DNA of 64,000 bases from Acidovorax sp. 1608163 (GTDB lineage Bacteria; Pseudomonadota; Gammaproteobacteria; Burkholderiales; Burkholderiaceae_C). Of the stretch, positions 9,328-16,999 are shown one piece after another (position 1 is the first letter of the stretch; each line of letters begins with the position of its first letter). The translations under genes and the position numbers were made by a program. The notes beneath the pieces are model-generated. The model saw only the letters and a list, made by a program, of their open reading frames with translations, was not told where the DNA came from and did no database searches. The stretch lies in assembly GCF_003669015.1 (NCBI RefSeq), contig NZ_CP033069.1:4164501-4228500 (forward strand), written 5' to 3'.

Positions 9328-10104
9328 TCAGACTTTGCTGAAGTCTGGATGTCTTTTCTCCATAAACGCGCCAAACGCTTCGCGGGCGGCGGGCTCGCGC
9401 AGCATGCGGCCAAAGCTGGCACCCTCTTCGGCCATCACGGCGGCGATCTGGGGCAGCTGGTGCTTCTTCATCAAGCGCTTGGTTTCGATGAGCGAAGACA
9501 AGGGCTTGGCCGCCAGCTTTTTGGCTTGGGCCTGGGCCACGCCGTTGCATTCGGTGGGGGGCACCACGCGGTTGACCAAGCCTACTTCCAGGGCAGCTTC
9601 GGCCAGGAAGGGTTCGCCCAGCAGCAGGGCTTCTGCGGCACGGTGGTAGCCCAGCATTTGCGGCACGAGCAGGCTCGACGCGGCCTCGGGGCACAGGCCC
9701 AGGTTGACGAAGGGCATGGAGAACGCCGCGTTGTCGCCCGCATAGACCAAATCGCAATGGAACAGCATGGTGGTGCCAATGCCCACGGCCGGGCCGCACA
9801 CCGAGGCGATCACGGGCTTGGGGAACGCTGCCAGGCGGTGCAGGAAGCGGAACACGGGCGAGTCCTGCCCAGCCGGGGGCTGCTGCAGAAAGTCGCCAAT
9901 GTCATTGCCTGCGCTGAAGATGGCCACATCGCCCTGGAACACCACCACGCGCACGCTCGCGTCCTGCTCTGCGGCGGCCAGCGCATCGGCCATGGCCGCG
10001 TACATGGTGGTGGTGATGGAGTTCTTCTTGTCCACCCGGTTGAAGGTGATGCTGGTCACACCCGCTTCGGTGTGCACGAGGATGTCTTTGGTGGTGTCGG
10101 TCAT
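9328..10104 (-). CDS. Enoyl-CoA hydratase/isomerase family protein
   Basis: This is a 258-residue crotonase-fold protein. The oxyanion-hole segments are visible as IFSAGNDIGDF (about residue 62) and SVCGPAVGIGTTMLFHCD (about residue 102). The usual catalytic Glu pair of true hydratases is not obvious: FVNLGLCPEAASS carries one Glu, as in isomerase-like members. It acts on enoyl-CoA in fatty-acid breakdown. The last 30 bases form a hairpin and are duplicated 86 bp downstream. Confidence 0.85.
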   Translation of the reverse strand: MTDTTKDILVHTEAGVTSITFNRVDKKNSITTTMYAAMADALAAAEQDASVRVVVFQGDVAIFSAGNDIGDFLQQPPAGQDSPVFRFLHRLAAFPKPVIASVCGPAVGIGTTMLFHCDLVYAGDNAAFSMPFVNLGLCPEAASSLLVPQMLGYHRAAEALLLGEPFLAEAALEVGLVNRVVPPTECNGVAQAQAKKLAAKPLSSLIETKRLMKKHQLPQIAAVMAEEGASFGRMLREPAAREAFGAFMEKRHPDFSKV

Positions 10105-10160
10105 GGTGGTAAGGGGGTATGAAGAGGTGAAGTGATGGCGCGTACTGGGCCGCGTTGGCG

Positions 10161-10190
10161 CTGGGTAGCGCTGGGTAGCGCTGGGTAGCG
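10161..10190. repeat. Three tandem decamers
   Basis: The unit CTGGGTAGCG occurs three times without interruption, with a fourth degenerate unit after it. It lies in the 99-bp gap between the TesB-like gene and the enoyl-CoA hydratase gene. Confidence 0.8.
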
Positions 10191-10203
10191 CCGTGTGGCG
10201 CGC

Positions 10204-11037
10204 CTACTCTTTGTAGTAAACGATCTGGTGGCTCGTGGCCAGCATGGTGCCGGCTTCGTTCCACAGCTGCACGGTCTGGTCAAAAAACCCGTGGCGAAAC
10301 TCTTGCCCACGGGCCTGGCCCAGCAGGTAGCCCGTGCCGGTCTGCGCCAGTTGCTCGCTGCTGGCATGGAAGTACACCGTGATCGACACCGTGCCCGCAG
10401 GCACCAGGTGCGCCCGGCGCAGCCACACGCGGGGGAAGAACAAATCGGCCAGCGCCGCCAGCGCGCAGAAGTCCAGCGGCCGAGCGGGCGCGTCACGCAT
10501 CCACAGCTGCGACAGGCTGTGGTCGCCCAACTGGCCGTTCCACTGCGCAGGCAGCCCACCCGAGATGGGGCGCATCTCGTAGCGGTGCAGCCACGCCATG
10601 GCCCCTGCTTCCAAAGGCCTGATGGCGCAGTCTGCCGGGGCAGGCACCATGGGCATCGGCACATCGCCCGCGCTCCAGGTGTCGCGGCGCACGGCGGTGA
10701 CGGCCGTGGCGGTCGTGGTCACCACCGGGGCACCGTCGGCATCGGCCTGCAGGATGGACAGCGTCCAGTGCTGGGTGGAGCGGTTGGTGCGCACCGGCGT
10801 GGCCTGCACGGTGAACGGCCCGGCCGTCAAAGCCCCCGCGTAGTTGACGGTGAGCGACAGCGGATCGCCCAGCCGGTCGGGGTGCAGCATGACGGCCTGC
10901 AGCAGCGTGGCCGCCGTCACGCCGCCAAACGGCCCCACCATGTTCCAGTAACCGGGATGGGTCTGGCCCGTGTACGCACCGGGCGAAGAAGACGTCAGCG
11001 CAAGCGCCTCGTCCAAGGGATGCAAGGAGGAAGTCAT
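10204..11037 (-). CDS. TesB-like double-hotdog acyl-CoA thioesterase
   Basis: This is a protein of about 277 residues of the TesB-like acyl-CoA thioesterase family with two hotdog halves. The first half contains HPGYWNMVGPFGGVTAATLL, the second the SITVYFHASSEQ region. It probably releases free fatty acids from acyl-CoA. The start at 11037 (MTSSLHPLDEA) begins the conserved part; the frame is open further upstream but poorly conserved. It lies in the same orientation as the neighbouring enoyl-CoA hydratase and alpha/beta hydrolase, consistent with a lipid-turnover group. Confidence 0.75.
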   Translation of the reverse strand: MTSSLHPLDEALALTSSSPGAYTGQTHPGYWNMVGPFGGVTAATLLQAVMLHPDRLGDPLSLTVNYAGALTAGPFTVQATPVRTNRSTQHWTLSILQADADGAPVVTTTATAVTAVRRDTWSAGDVPMPMVPAPADCAIRPLEAGAMAWLHRYEMRPISGGLPAQWNGQLGDHSLSQLWMRDAPARPLDFCALAALADLFFPRVWLRRAHLVPAGTVSITVYFHASSEQLAQTGTGYLLGQARGQEFRHGFFDQTVQLWNEAGTMLATSHQIVYYKE

Positions 11038-11072
11038 GCCGTAAGTGTGCCGTGGATTGAAGGGGGCAAGCG

Positions 11073-11954
11073 TCATGCCGGTGACTGGCGCACGCCTGGG
11101 CTCTCTGCCCCCAGGCCCGCCAGTGCGGCGGCCGCACGCGGCCACAGGCTTTGGCGAAACTGGTCGCGAAAGAACCCGAAGTGCCCAATGCGCCGCACCT
11201 GCAGTTCGGCAGGCGTGATGCGCTCCACGCGGCGCTCGGTGTGGGTGTACAGGTTGACGAGGTTGTGCGTGCCGCGCAGCGTCATCAGCTCATCGTCGGC
11301 CATCGACAGCGCCAGCACCGGAAAGCGCACCGCGCCATAGCTTTGCGCCACCGCAGGCCCTTCGGCGCCCACGCTGTAGGCCGGGTGCAGGCACCAGCGG
11401 CGCCACTGCAAGATCACGCCCGCAGGCAGGTCGCCCACCTTCTTGAGCGCACGCCCCGGAAAGTACCCGCACAGCCGCGTGGCCAGCGGCACCAACACCC
11501 ACCAGAAGTAGGGAACGATGCGTTTGAGCTTGGGAGCGTTGTCGCGCCAGTAACCGCTGCCCGCCGCCACGCTGAGCAGACCATCGACCTGCTCAGGCCG
11601 CGTGAGCAGGCCGGGCAGCTGCGCGCCCAGGCTGTGCCCCAGCAGGTACAAGGGCTGCGCTGGCAACGCCGCCTTGGCCGCCGTGATGACCGCCTCGTAG
11701 TCCTGCGCCCAGTCAAACAAATCGGCCTTCACATCGCGCATCGCACCCTGCAGCGAATCGCCATGCCCCCGGTAGTCAAAGGTGGTGACCCGAAACCCCT
11801 GCTGCGCCAACCACAGCGCAAAGGCCTCATAAAACGACTGCCGCACCCCCATGGCCCCGCCAATCACCACGCTGGCGCATGCATCGCCTTCGGGCGCATA
11901 AACGCGCAGCGCCAAAGACACTGCGCCGTTGACCTGCAAGGTTTGCTTGTCCAT
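11073..11954 (-). CDS. Alpha/beta hydrolase (serine aminopeptidase S33-like)
   Basis: This 293-residue alpha/beta-hydrolase has the nucleophile elbow GHSLGAQ in LYLLGHSLGAQLPG, an upstream FDYRGHGDS strand-turn, a candidate acid in LALSMADDELM, and a candidate catalytic His in RIGHFGFFR. The overall pattern resembles the YheT/S33-type alpha/beta-hydrolases of Betaproteobacteria. The substrate is unknown, though an ester or acyl group is likely given its lipid-gene neighbours. The start at 11954 has an AAGGAGA Shine-Dalgarno nine bases upstream. Confidence 0.8.
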   Translation of the reverse strand: MDKQTLQVNGAVSLALRVYAPEGDACASVVIGGAMGVRQSFYEAFALWLAQQGFRVTTFDYRGHGDSLQGAMRDVKADLFDWAQDYEAVITAAKAALPAQPLYLLGHSLGAQLPGLLTRPEQVDGLLSVAAGSGYWRDNAPKLKRIVPYFWWVLVPLATRLCGYFPGRALKKVGDLPAGVILQWRRWCLHPAYSVGAEGPAVAQSYGAVRFPVLALSMADDELMTLRGTHNLVNLYTHTERRVERITPAELQVRRIGHFGFFRDQFRQSLWPRAAAALAGLGAESPGVRQSPA

Positions 11955-12028
11955 GTCTGTCTCCTTGTTTCGAAACCGATCTGCGCCGGCTTGAAGAAAA
12001 GAAACTATCGCTGAAGGCTCGTGCCCTG

Positions 12029-12053
12029 GCTTCGACAAGCTCAGCCCGAACGG
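12029..12053. repeat. Single REP-like arm
   Basis: GCTTCGACAAGCTCAGCCCG followed by AACGG is the same 25-base unit as in the inverted pair at 4000-4059, here as one arm only. It lies in the 270-bp gap between the alpha/beta-hydrolase and thiolase genes. Confidence 0.7.
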
Positions 12054-12224
12054 GTGGGGAGAGACAACGCCCCTGCCCCGGTTCCCGGGCCTTCACATCC
12101 CGCCCTCAAGGGCGTAGCGAGCGGCTTTCAGGCTAGGCGGACGGAGCACAGCAACCGGAACGTACTTCCTGTACGTGAGGATTGCGAGCACCGCCCAACG
12201 ACGCATGAAGGCCGCGCAGTAGCC

Positions 12225-13424
12225 TCACACTGACTCGAAGATGCCGGCGGCGCCTTGTCCCATGCCTACACACATGGTGACCATCCCATATTTGAGCTTG
12301 TTGCGCTTCAACGCATGCACCACCGTGGCCGAGCGAATCGCCCCCGTGGCCCCCAGCGGATGCCCCAGCGCAATCGCACCACCCATCGGGTTGACCTTGC
12401 TCGGGTCCATGCCCAGCGTGTTCATCACCGCCAGCGACTGCGCCGCAAACGCTTCGTTCAGCTCAAACCAGTCGATGTCTTGCTGGTTCAGGCCCGCGTA
12501 GCGCAGTGCCGCCGGAATCGCCTCGATGGGGCCAATGCCCATGATGTGCGGCGGCACGCCCTTGGCGGCGTAGCTCACGAAACGCGCCAGGGGTGTGAGG
12601 CCAAAGCGCTTCACCGCCGACTCGCTGGCCAGGATCAGCGCGCCTGCACCGTCGCTGGTCTGCGAGCTGTTGCCCGCCGTCACGCTGCCGCGCGCCGCGA
12701 ACACCGTCTTGAGCTTGGCCAGACCTTCCAGGCTGGTGTCGGGGCGTGCGCCTTCGTCCATGCTCACGGTACGGGTCTTGGCAATGGTTTCGCCCGTTTC
12801 CAGGTTGGCCGTGCGGTCGGTCACTTCGATGGGCGTGATCTCGTCGGCAAAGTAACCGGCTTGCTGCGCGGCCAGGGCCTTTTGGTGCGAGGCCAGGGCA
12901 AACGCATCCTGTGCATCGCGACCCACCTTCCACTGCTGAGCGACCTTCTCGGCCGTGAGGCCCATACCGTAGGCAATGCCCACGTCGCCGTCACGCTCAA
13001 AGATGCTGGGCGACAGGCTGGGGCTGTTGCCCATCATGGGCACCATGCTCATGCTCTCCACACCGGCAGCGATCATCACCTCGGCCTCACCCACGCGGAT
13101 GCGGTCGGCCGCCATCTGTACGGCCGACAGGCCCGATGCGCAAAAGCGGTTGACGGTGATACCGCCCACGCTGGTGGGCAGGCCCGCCAACACGGCGCCA
13201 ATGCGCGCCACGTTCAGGCCCTGCTGCGCCTCGGGGATCGCGCAGCCGCAGATGATGTCTTCGATGGCGGCGGGGTCGAGCCCGGGCGCTGCGGCCAGCG
13301 CGGCCTTCAGCGTGGTCGCCAGCAGGTCGTCAGGGCGCATGTTGCGAAAGAACCCGCGGTGCGAGCGCCCGATGGGCGTGCGCGTGGCGGCAACGATGTA
13401 GGCTTCCTGGACTTGTTTGGCCAT
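12225..13424 (-). CDS. Acetyl-CoA C-acyltransferase (thiolase)
   Basis: This is a 399-residue thiolase of normal length. The acylated Cys lies in VNRFCASGLSAVQ near residue 92, the catalytic His in NPMGGAIALGHPLGATGA, and the second Cys in TMCVGMGQGAAG near the C-terminus. It cleaves 3-ketoacyl-CoA to acetyl-CoA and a shortened acyl-CoA. It is the last gene of a minus-strand set with the 3-hydroxyacyl-CoA dehydrogenase/hydratase and a hotdog protein, so it probably serves beta-oxidation (FadA/FadI role). The Shine-Dalgarno is AAGGAG. Confidence 0.92.
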   Translation of the reverse strand: MAKQVQEAYIVAATRTPIGRSHRGFFRNMRPDDLLATTLKAALAAAPGLDPAAIEDIICGCAIPEAQQGLNVARIGAVLAGLPTSVGGITVNRFCASGLSAVQMAADRIRVGEAEVMIAAGVESMSMVPMMGNSPSLSPSIFERDGDVGIAYGMGLTAEKVAQQWKVGRDAQDAFALASHQKALAAQQAGYFADEITPIEVTDRTANLETGETIAKTRTVSMDEGARPDTSLEGLAKLKTVFAARGSVTAGNSSQTSDGAGALILASESAVKRFGLTPLARFVSYAAKGVPPHIMGIGPIEAIPAALRYAGLNQQDIDWFELNEAFAAQSLAVMNTLGMDPSKVNPMGGAIALGHPLGATGAIRSATVVHALKRNKLKYGMVTMCVGMGQGAAGIFESV

Positions 13425-13436
13425 GGGATAACTCCT

Positions 13437-13958
13437 TCAATTCTTGGCGGGGCGGCTGGCTGGAACCCAGGCCCACGTAAATACACATTCGACCGGCTCC
13501 ACACCGGCTTCGTCGGTCACGGTGACGGTGACCTGAACCTCGCCCTTGTCGCTGGCCTGCATGGCGGCGCACTGCTCTGGCGTGAGCGTGGCCACGGCCT
13601 TGAGACCGCCCGTGGCGCGCTTCTTGAACGCCATGCTCAGCTCTTTGGCCAGCGGGGTGCAGTCGTCGCGCACGTTCATGCCCACGACCATGCCGGTGGC
13701 CGTTTCGGCCAGCAGGTTCATGGCCGAGGCGTGCACGCCGCCAATGTGGTTCTGCACGCGGTGCTCATTGGCCAGGTGCACTTCGACCCGCTCGGGCGTC
13801 AGCGACACAAACCGGACCCCGGCCGTGCCGGTGAAGGGCACCGCACGGCGCAAGATGATGTTCTGCACAAAGCCCCGCATGAAGGCGGGGGCCTCGTCCA
13901 GGCGCATCAGCGAGCGCTGCAGTTTGTTGGGGGCGCGGTCCGTCATGACTGAAGCCAT
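13437..13958 (-). CDS. DUF4442/hotdog-fold thioesterase-like protein
   Basis: This is a 173-residue protein of the DUF4442 hotdog family, with IGGVHASAMNLLAETATGM as the helix segment and FKKRATGGLKAVATL downstream. Its start shares one base with the stop of the upstream dehydrogenase/hydratase gene (TGATG), and the thiolase gene starts 12 bp after it. The three are evidently one operon. A role in clearing or editing acyl-CoA intermediates is inferred from fold and context. A second ATG at 13946 could be the true start. Confidence 0.75.
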   Translation of the reverse strand: MASVMTDRAPNKLQRSLMRLDEAPAFMRGFVQNIILRRAVPFTGTAGVRFVSLTPERVEVHLANEHRVQNHIGGVHASAMNLLAETATGMVVGMNVRDDCTPLAKELSMAFKKRATGGLKAVATLTPEQCAAMQASDKGEVQVTVTVTDEAGVEPVECVFTWAWVPASRPAKN

Positions 13959-16381
13959 CAGTTACGCACCGGTTTGCCCGTAGAGAGCATGCCCAGGATG
14001 CGCTCTTGCGTCTTGGGGTGCTCGATGAGCGCGCAGAACGCCTTGCGCTCCAGCGTCATCAGGTACTCCTCGCTCACCAGCGTGCCTGCGTCCACGTCGC
14101 CGCCACACACCACCTCCGCGATCAGGCTGGCAATATGGAAGTCGTGCTGGCTGATGAAGCCGCCGTCTTTCATGTTGACCAGCGAGCCCTTGATGGTGGC
14201 AATGCCGCTGCGGCCCGCCACGGGGAACAGGCGCTTGTGCGGGGCACGCCAGCCGCCGTTGGCCATGGCCTTGGCTTCGTTGATGGCCACGTACAGCAGC
14301 TCATCCTTGTGGGGCACGATGACGTCGGACTCCAGCAGGTAGCCCAGCTTGCGCGATTCGAGCGCGCTGGTGCCCACCTTGGCCATGGCGGCGGCGGTGA
14401 AGCCTTCGGTCAAGAAGGGCAGGAGGTCCTTGCCTGTGGAGGTGGCGGCGTTCTCGGCCGCACGGCGGGCGATGTAGGTCAGGCCACCGGCACCGGGCAC
14501 CAGGCCCACGCCCACTTCGACGAGGCCGATGTAGCTTTCCATGTGCACCACGCGGCGGGCCGAGTGCACGGCCAGCTCACACCCACCGCCCAGCGCCAGG
14601 CCGCGCACGGCCGAGACCACGGGCACATTGGCGTAGCGGATGCGCAGCATGGTGTTCTGCAGCTCTTGCTCGGCCCCTTCGATAGCGCTGACGCCAGCCA
14701 CCATGAAGGCGGGCAGCATGGCCTGCAGGTCGGCACCGGCGCTGAAGGGCTCGTCGCCCGACCAGATCACAACACCGGCGTAGTCTTTCTCGGCCATGTC
14801 CACCGCCATGGCCAGGCCTTCGGCCACATCGGGGCTGATGGCGTGCATCTTGGTCTTGATGCTGGCAATCACGATCCCGCTACCGGAGGGGCGATCTTCG
14901 CTGTCATCCAGCGTCCACAGGCGAATGCTGTCGTCCTCGTGCAGCGTCTTGCCAGCCGTCTGGTAGTCGGGCAACGATTCGCCCAGCAGCTTCTCAGGGA
15001 AATGCTGCTTGGCGTAGACGGGCAAAGCGCGACGCGCTACAAATTTCTGAGCAGATGCACTCCACGAACCTTGCGCAGTGTGCACGCCACCGGCTTCGGC
15101 CACGGGGCCCTTGAACACCCACTCGGGCAGCGGCGCGCGGCTCAATGCCTTGCCGGCGTCGATGTCCTCCTGGATCATCTGGGCCACTTCCAGCCAGCCC
15201 GCTTCTTGCCACAGCTCAAAGGGGCCTTGCTTCATGCCGAAGCCCCAGCGCATGGCCTGGTCCACGTCGCGGGCGTTGTCGGCTATGGTTGAAAGGTGCA
15301 CAGCCGCGTAGTGGAAGCTGTTGCGCAAAATAGCCCACAGGAACTGGCCCTGTGCACCTTCGGCGTTGCGCAGCAGCTTCAGGCGCTGTGCGGCAGGCTT
15401 CTTGAGCATGCGGCCATACACCTCGTCGGCCTTCTGGCCGCCGGGCACGTACTCTTCGGCGTCTAGGTCAAAGCGCAGCACATCGCGGCCGACCTTCTTG
15501 TAAAAGCCTGCCTTGGTCTTCTGGCCCAGGTTGCCGAGCTCCAGCAGCTTTTTCAGCACGGCGGGCGTTTCAAAGCTGCCGTAGAAAGGGTCGCTCTTCT
15601 CGTCGAGGTTGTCCTGCAGCGTCTTGATGACGTGGGCCATGGTGTCCAGGCCCACCACATCGGCGGTGCGGAAGGTGCCGCTCGATGCACGGCCCAGCTT
15701 CTTGCCCGTGAGGTCGTCCACCACATCAAAGGTCAGGCCAAAGTTCTCGACCTCTTTCATCGTGGACAGCATGCCCGCGATGCCCACGCGGTTGGCGACG
15801 AAGTTGGGCGTGTCGTGTGCGCGCACCACGCCCTTGCCCAGGCCGCTGGTGACAAAGGCTTCGAGCTGGTCGAGCACCTCGGGGGCGGTGGTGGGGGTGT
15901 TGATCAACTCCACCAGCGTCATGTAGCGCGGGGGGTTGAAGAAGTGGATGCCGCAAAAACGCGGCTTGATGCTCTCGGGCAGCGCTTCGCTGAGCTTGGT
16001 GATCGACAGGCCCGAGGTGTTGGACGCCACGATGGCGTGCTTGGCCACATGGGGGGCGATTTTGGTGTACAGGTCCAGCTTCCAGTCCATGCGCTCGGCA
16101 ATGGCCTCGATGATGAGGTCGCACTCCTTGAGCAGGTGCATGTGCTCTTCGTAGTTGGCCTGCTGGATCAGCGCTGCATCGTCGGCCACGCCCAGCGGGG
16201 CGGGCTTGAGCTTTTTCAGGCCTTCGACGGCCTTGATGACGATGCCGTTCTTGGGGCCTTCCTTGGCGGGCAGGTCAAACAGCACCACCGGCACTTTCAC
16301 ATTGACGAGGTGGGCGGCGATCTGCGCGCCCATCACGCCTGCACCGAGCACGGCGACTTTTTTCACTTGGAATCGAGACAT
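13958..16381 (-). CDS. 3-hydroxyacyl-CoA dehydrogenase/enoyl-CoA hydratase, FadN order
   Basis: This is an 807-residue bifunctional beta-oxidation enzyme. The NAD-binding domain comes first (VAVLGAGVMGAQIAAHL, then HFFNPPRYM and the dehydrogenase C-terminal domains). The crotonase-like hydratase region is C-terminal (GLALGGGCELAVHS, then VEVGVGLVPGAGG). That order matches FadN of Bacillus and the Burkholderiales multifunctional enzymes, not E. coli FadB/FadJ, where the hydratase is first. The start at 16381 has a strong GGAGGA site. It leads a translationally linked set with the hotdog protein and thiolase. Confidence 0.92.
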   Translation of the reverse strand: MSRFQVKKVAVLGAGVMGAQIAAHLVNVKVPVVLFDLPAKEGPKNGIVIKAVEGLKKLKPAPLGVADDAALIQQANYEEHMHLLKECDLIIEAIAERMDWKLDLYTKIAPHVAKHAIVASNTSGLSITKLSEALPESIKPRFCGIHFFNPPRYMTLVELINTPTTAPEVLDQLEAFVTSGLGKGVVRAHDTPNFVANRVGIAGMLSTMKEVENFGLTFDVVDDLTGKKLGRASSGTFRTADVVGLDTMAHVIKTLQDNLDEKSDPFYGSFETPAVLKKLLELGNLGQKTKAGFYKKVGRDVLRFDLDAEEYVPGGQKADEVYGRMLKKPAAQRLKLLRNAEGAQGQFLWAILRNSFHYAAVHLSTIADNARDVDQAMRWGFGMKQGPFELWQEAGWLEVAQMIQEDIDAGKALSRAPLPEWVFKGPVAEAGGVHTAQGSWSASAQKFVARRALPVYAKQHFPEKLLGESLPDYQTAGKTLHEDDSIRLWTLDDSEDRPSGSGIVIASIKTKMHAISPDVAEGLAMAVDMAEKDYAGVVIWSGDEPFSAGADLQAMLPAFMVAGVSAIEGAEQELQNTMLRIRYANVPVVSAVRGLALGGGCELAVHSARRVVHMESYIGLVEVGVGLVPGAGGLTYIARRAAENAATSTGKDLLPFLTEGFTAAAMAKVGTSALESRKLGYLLESDVIVPHKDELLYVAINEAKAMANGGWRAPHKRLFPVAGRSGIATIKGSLVNMKDGGFISQHDFHIASLIAEVVCGGDVDAGTLVSEEYLMTLERKAFCALIEHPKTQERILGMLSTGKPVRN

Positions 16382-16508
16382 GGGTTCTTCCTCCGGGAAG
16401 AAGGTCTGCCCGGAGGCAGACCTGTTGAATGGCAGGCGCAACCGGGGTGGGTTGCGCGGCGGTTAGGGGTGCGCTGCCGCAGTGGCCAGGCGCAGTGGAC
16501 TGCGTGGC

Positions 16509-16946
16509 TTACTGCAGGCGAATCCACGTTTGCGTGCGGCCAAAGGGGCCGATGGAGCCACGCACTTCCAGCTTCTTTCCGCCGTCGATAGGGGTGAGGC
16601 GCAGGGTGTAGTTGCGGCCGTTCTCGGGATCGAGAATCTTGCCGCCCTCCCACACATCTTTGTCCTCGGCCTTCTTGGCGCCACGGATGATTTCCAGCCC
16701 CAGCACGGGTTTGTCCTTGCGGTCGTCGGAGCATTCCTTGCACACATCGTCCGGCTTGGCGTCCTTGGACAGGCGCTTTTCCAGCACCCCGAGCAGCCCA
16801 CCCGCACCCGTGTCGCGGATGCGGATTTCGGCCTTGGCCTCGCCCGTCTTGTCATCCACGTTGCGCCACAGGCCCTCGGGGGTCATCTGGGCCCAGGCCG
16901 GAGCCCCGATTGCTACAAAAAAAATAGCTGCTACCGCTTTAAACAT
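16509..16946 (-). CDS. DUF2147 family secreted protein
   Basis: This is a 145-residue exported protein with a signal peptide (MFKAVAAIFFVAIGAPAWA, then Q) and a DUF2147 domain: EGLWRNVDDKTGEAKAEI, a Cys pair in DVCKECSDD, and a C-terminal strand ending GRTQTWIRLQ. The function of DUF2147 proteins is not established. The start at 16946 gives the clean signal peptide; an upstream start would add eleven poorly fitting residues. The signal-peptide codons overlap one arm of the palindromic repeat (ATAGCTGCTACCGCTT on the plus strand). Confidence 0.8.
   Translation of the reverse strand: MFKAVAAIFFVAIGAPAWAQMTPEGLWRNVDDKTGEAKAEIRIRDTGAGGLLGVLEKRLSKDAKPDDVCKECSDDRKDKPVLGLEIIRGAKKAEDKDVWEGGKILDPENGRNYTLRLTPIDGGKKLEVRGSIGPFGRTQTWIRLQ
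16911..16946. repeat. Palindromic-repeat arm inside a signal-peptide coding region
   Basis: The plus strand reads TTGCTAC, an A-run, then ATAGCTGCTACCGCTT, close to the left arm of the repeat family (compare 36958-37003). It lies in the first 12 codons of the DUF2147 gene. The right arm is absent. Confidence 0.5.
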
Positions 16947-16999
16947 GAGCGCTCCGTGGCAAAAAAGCTTGAAATGCACCGTGCATGGCGGGTCCGGGA

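Noticed and set aside
10161..10190. CRISPR-like array
   Set aside because: Units are ten bases and contiguous with no spacers; it is a simple tandem repeat.
12255..13952. 565-codon plus-strand open frame
   Set aside because: It is antisense to the thiolase and hotdog genes; no conserved motif and biased composition.
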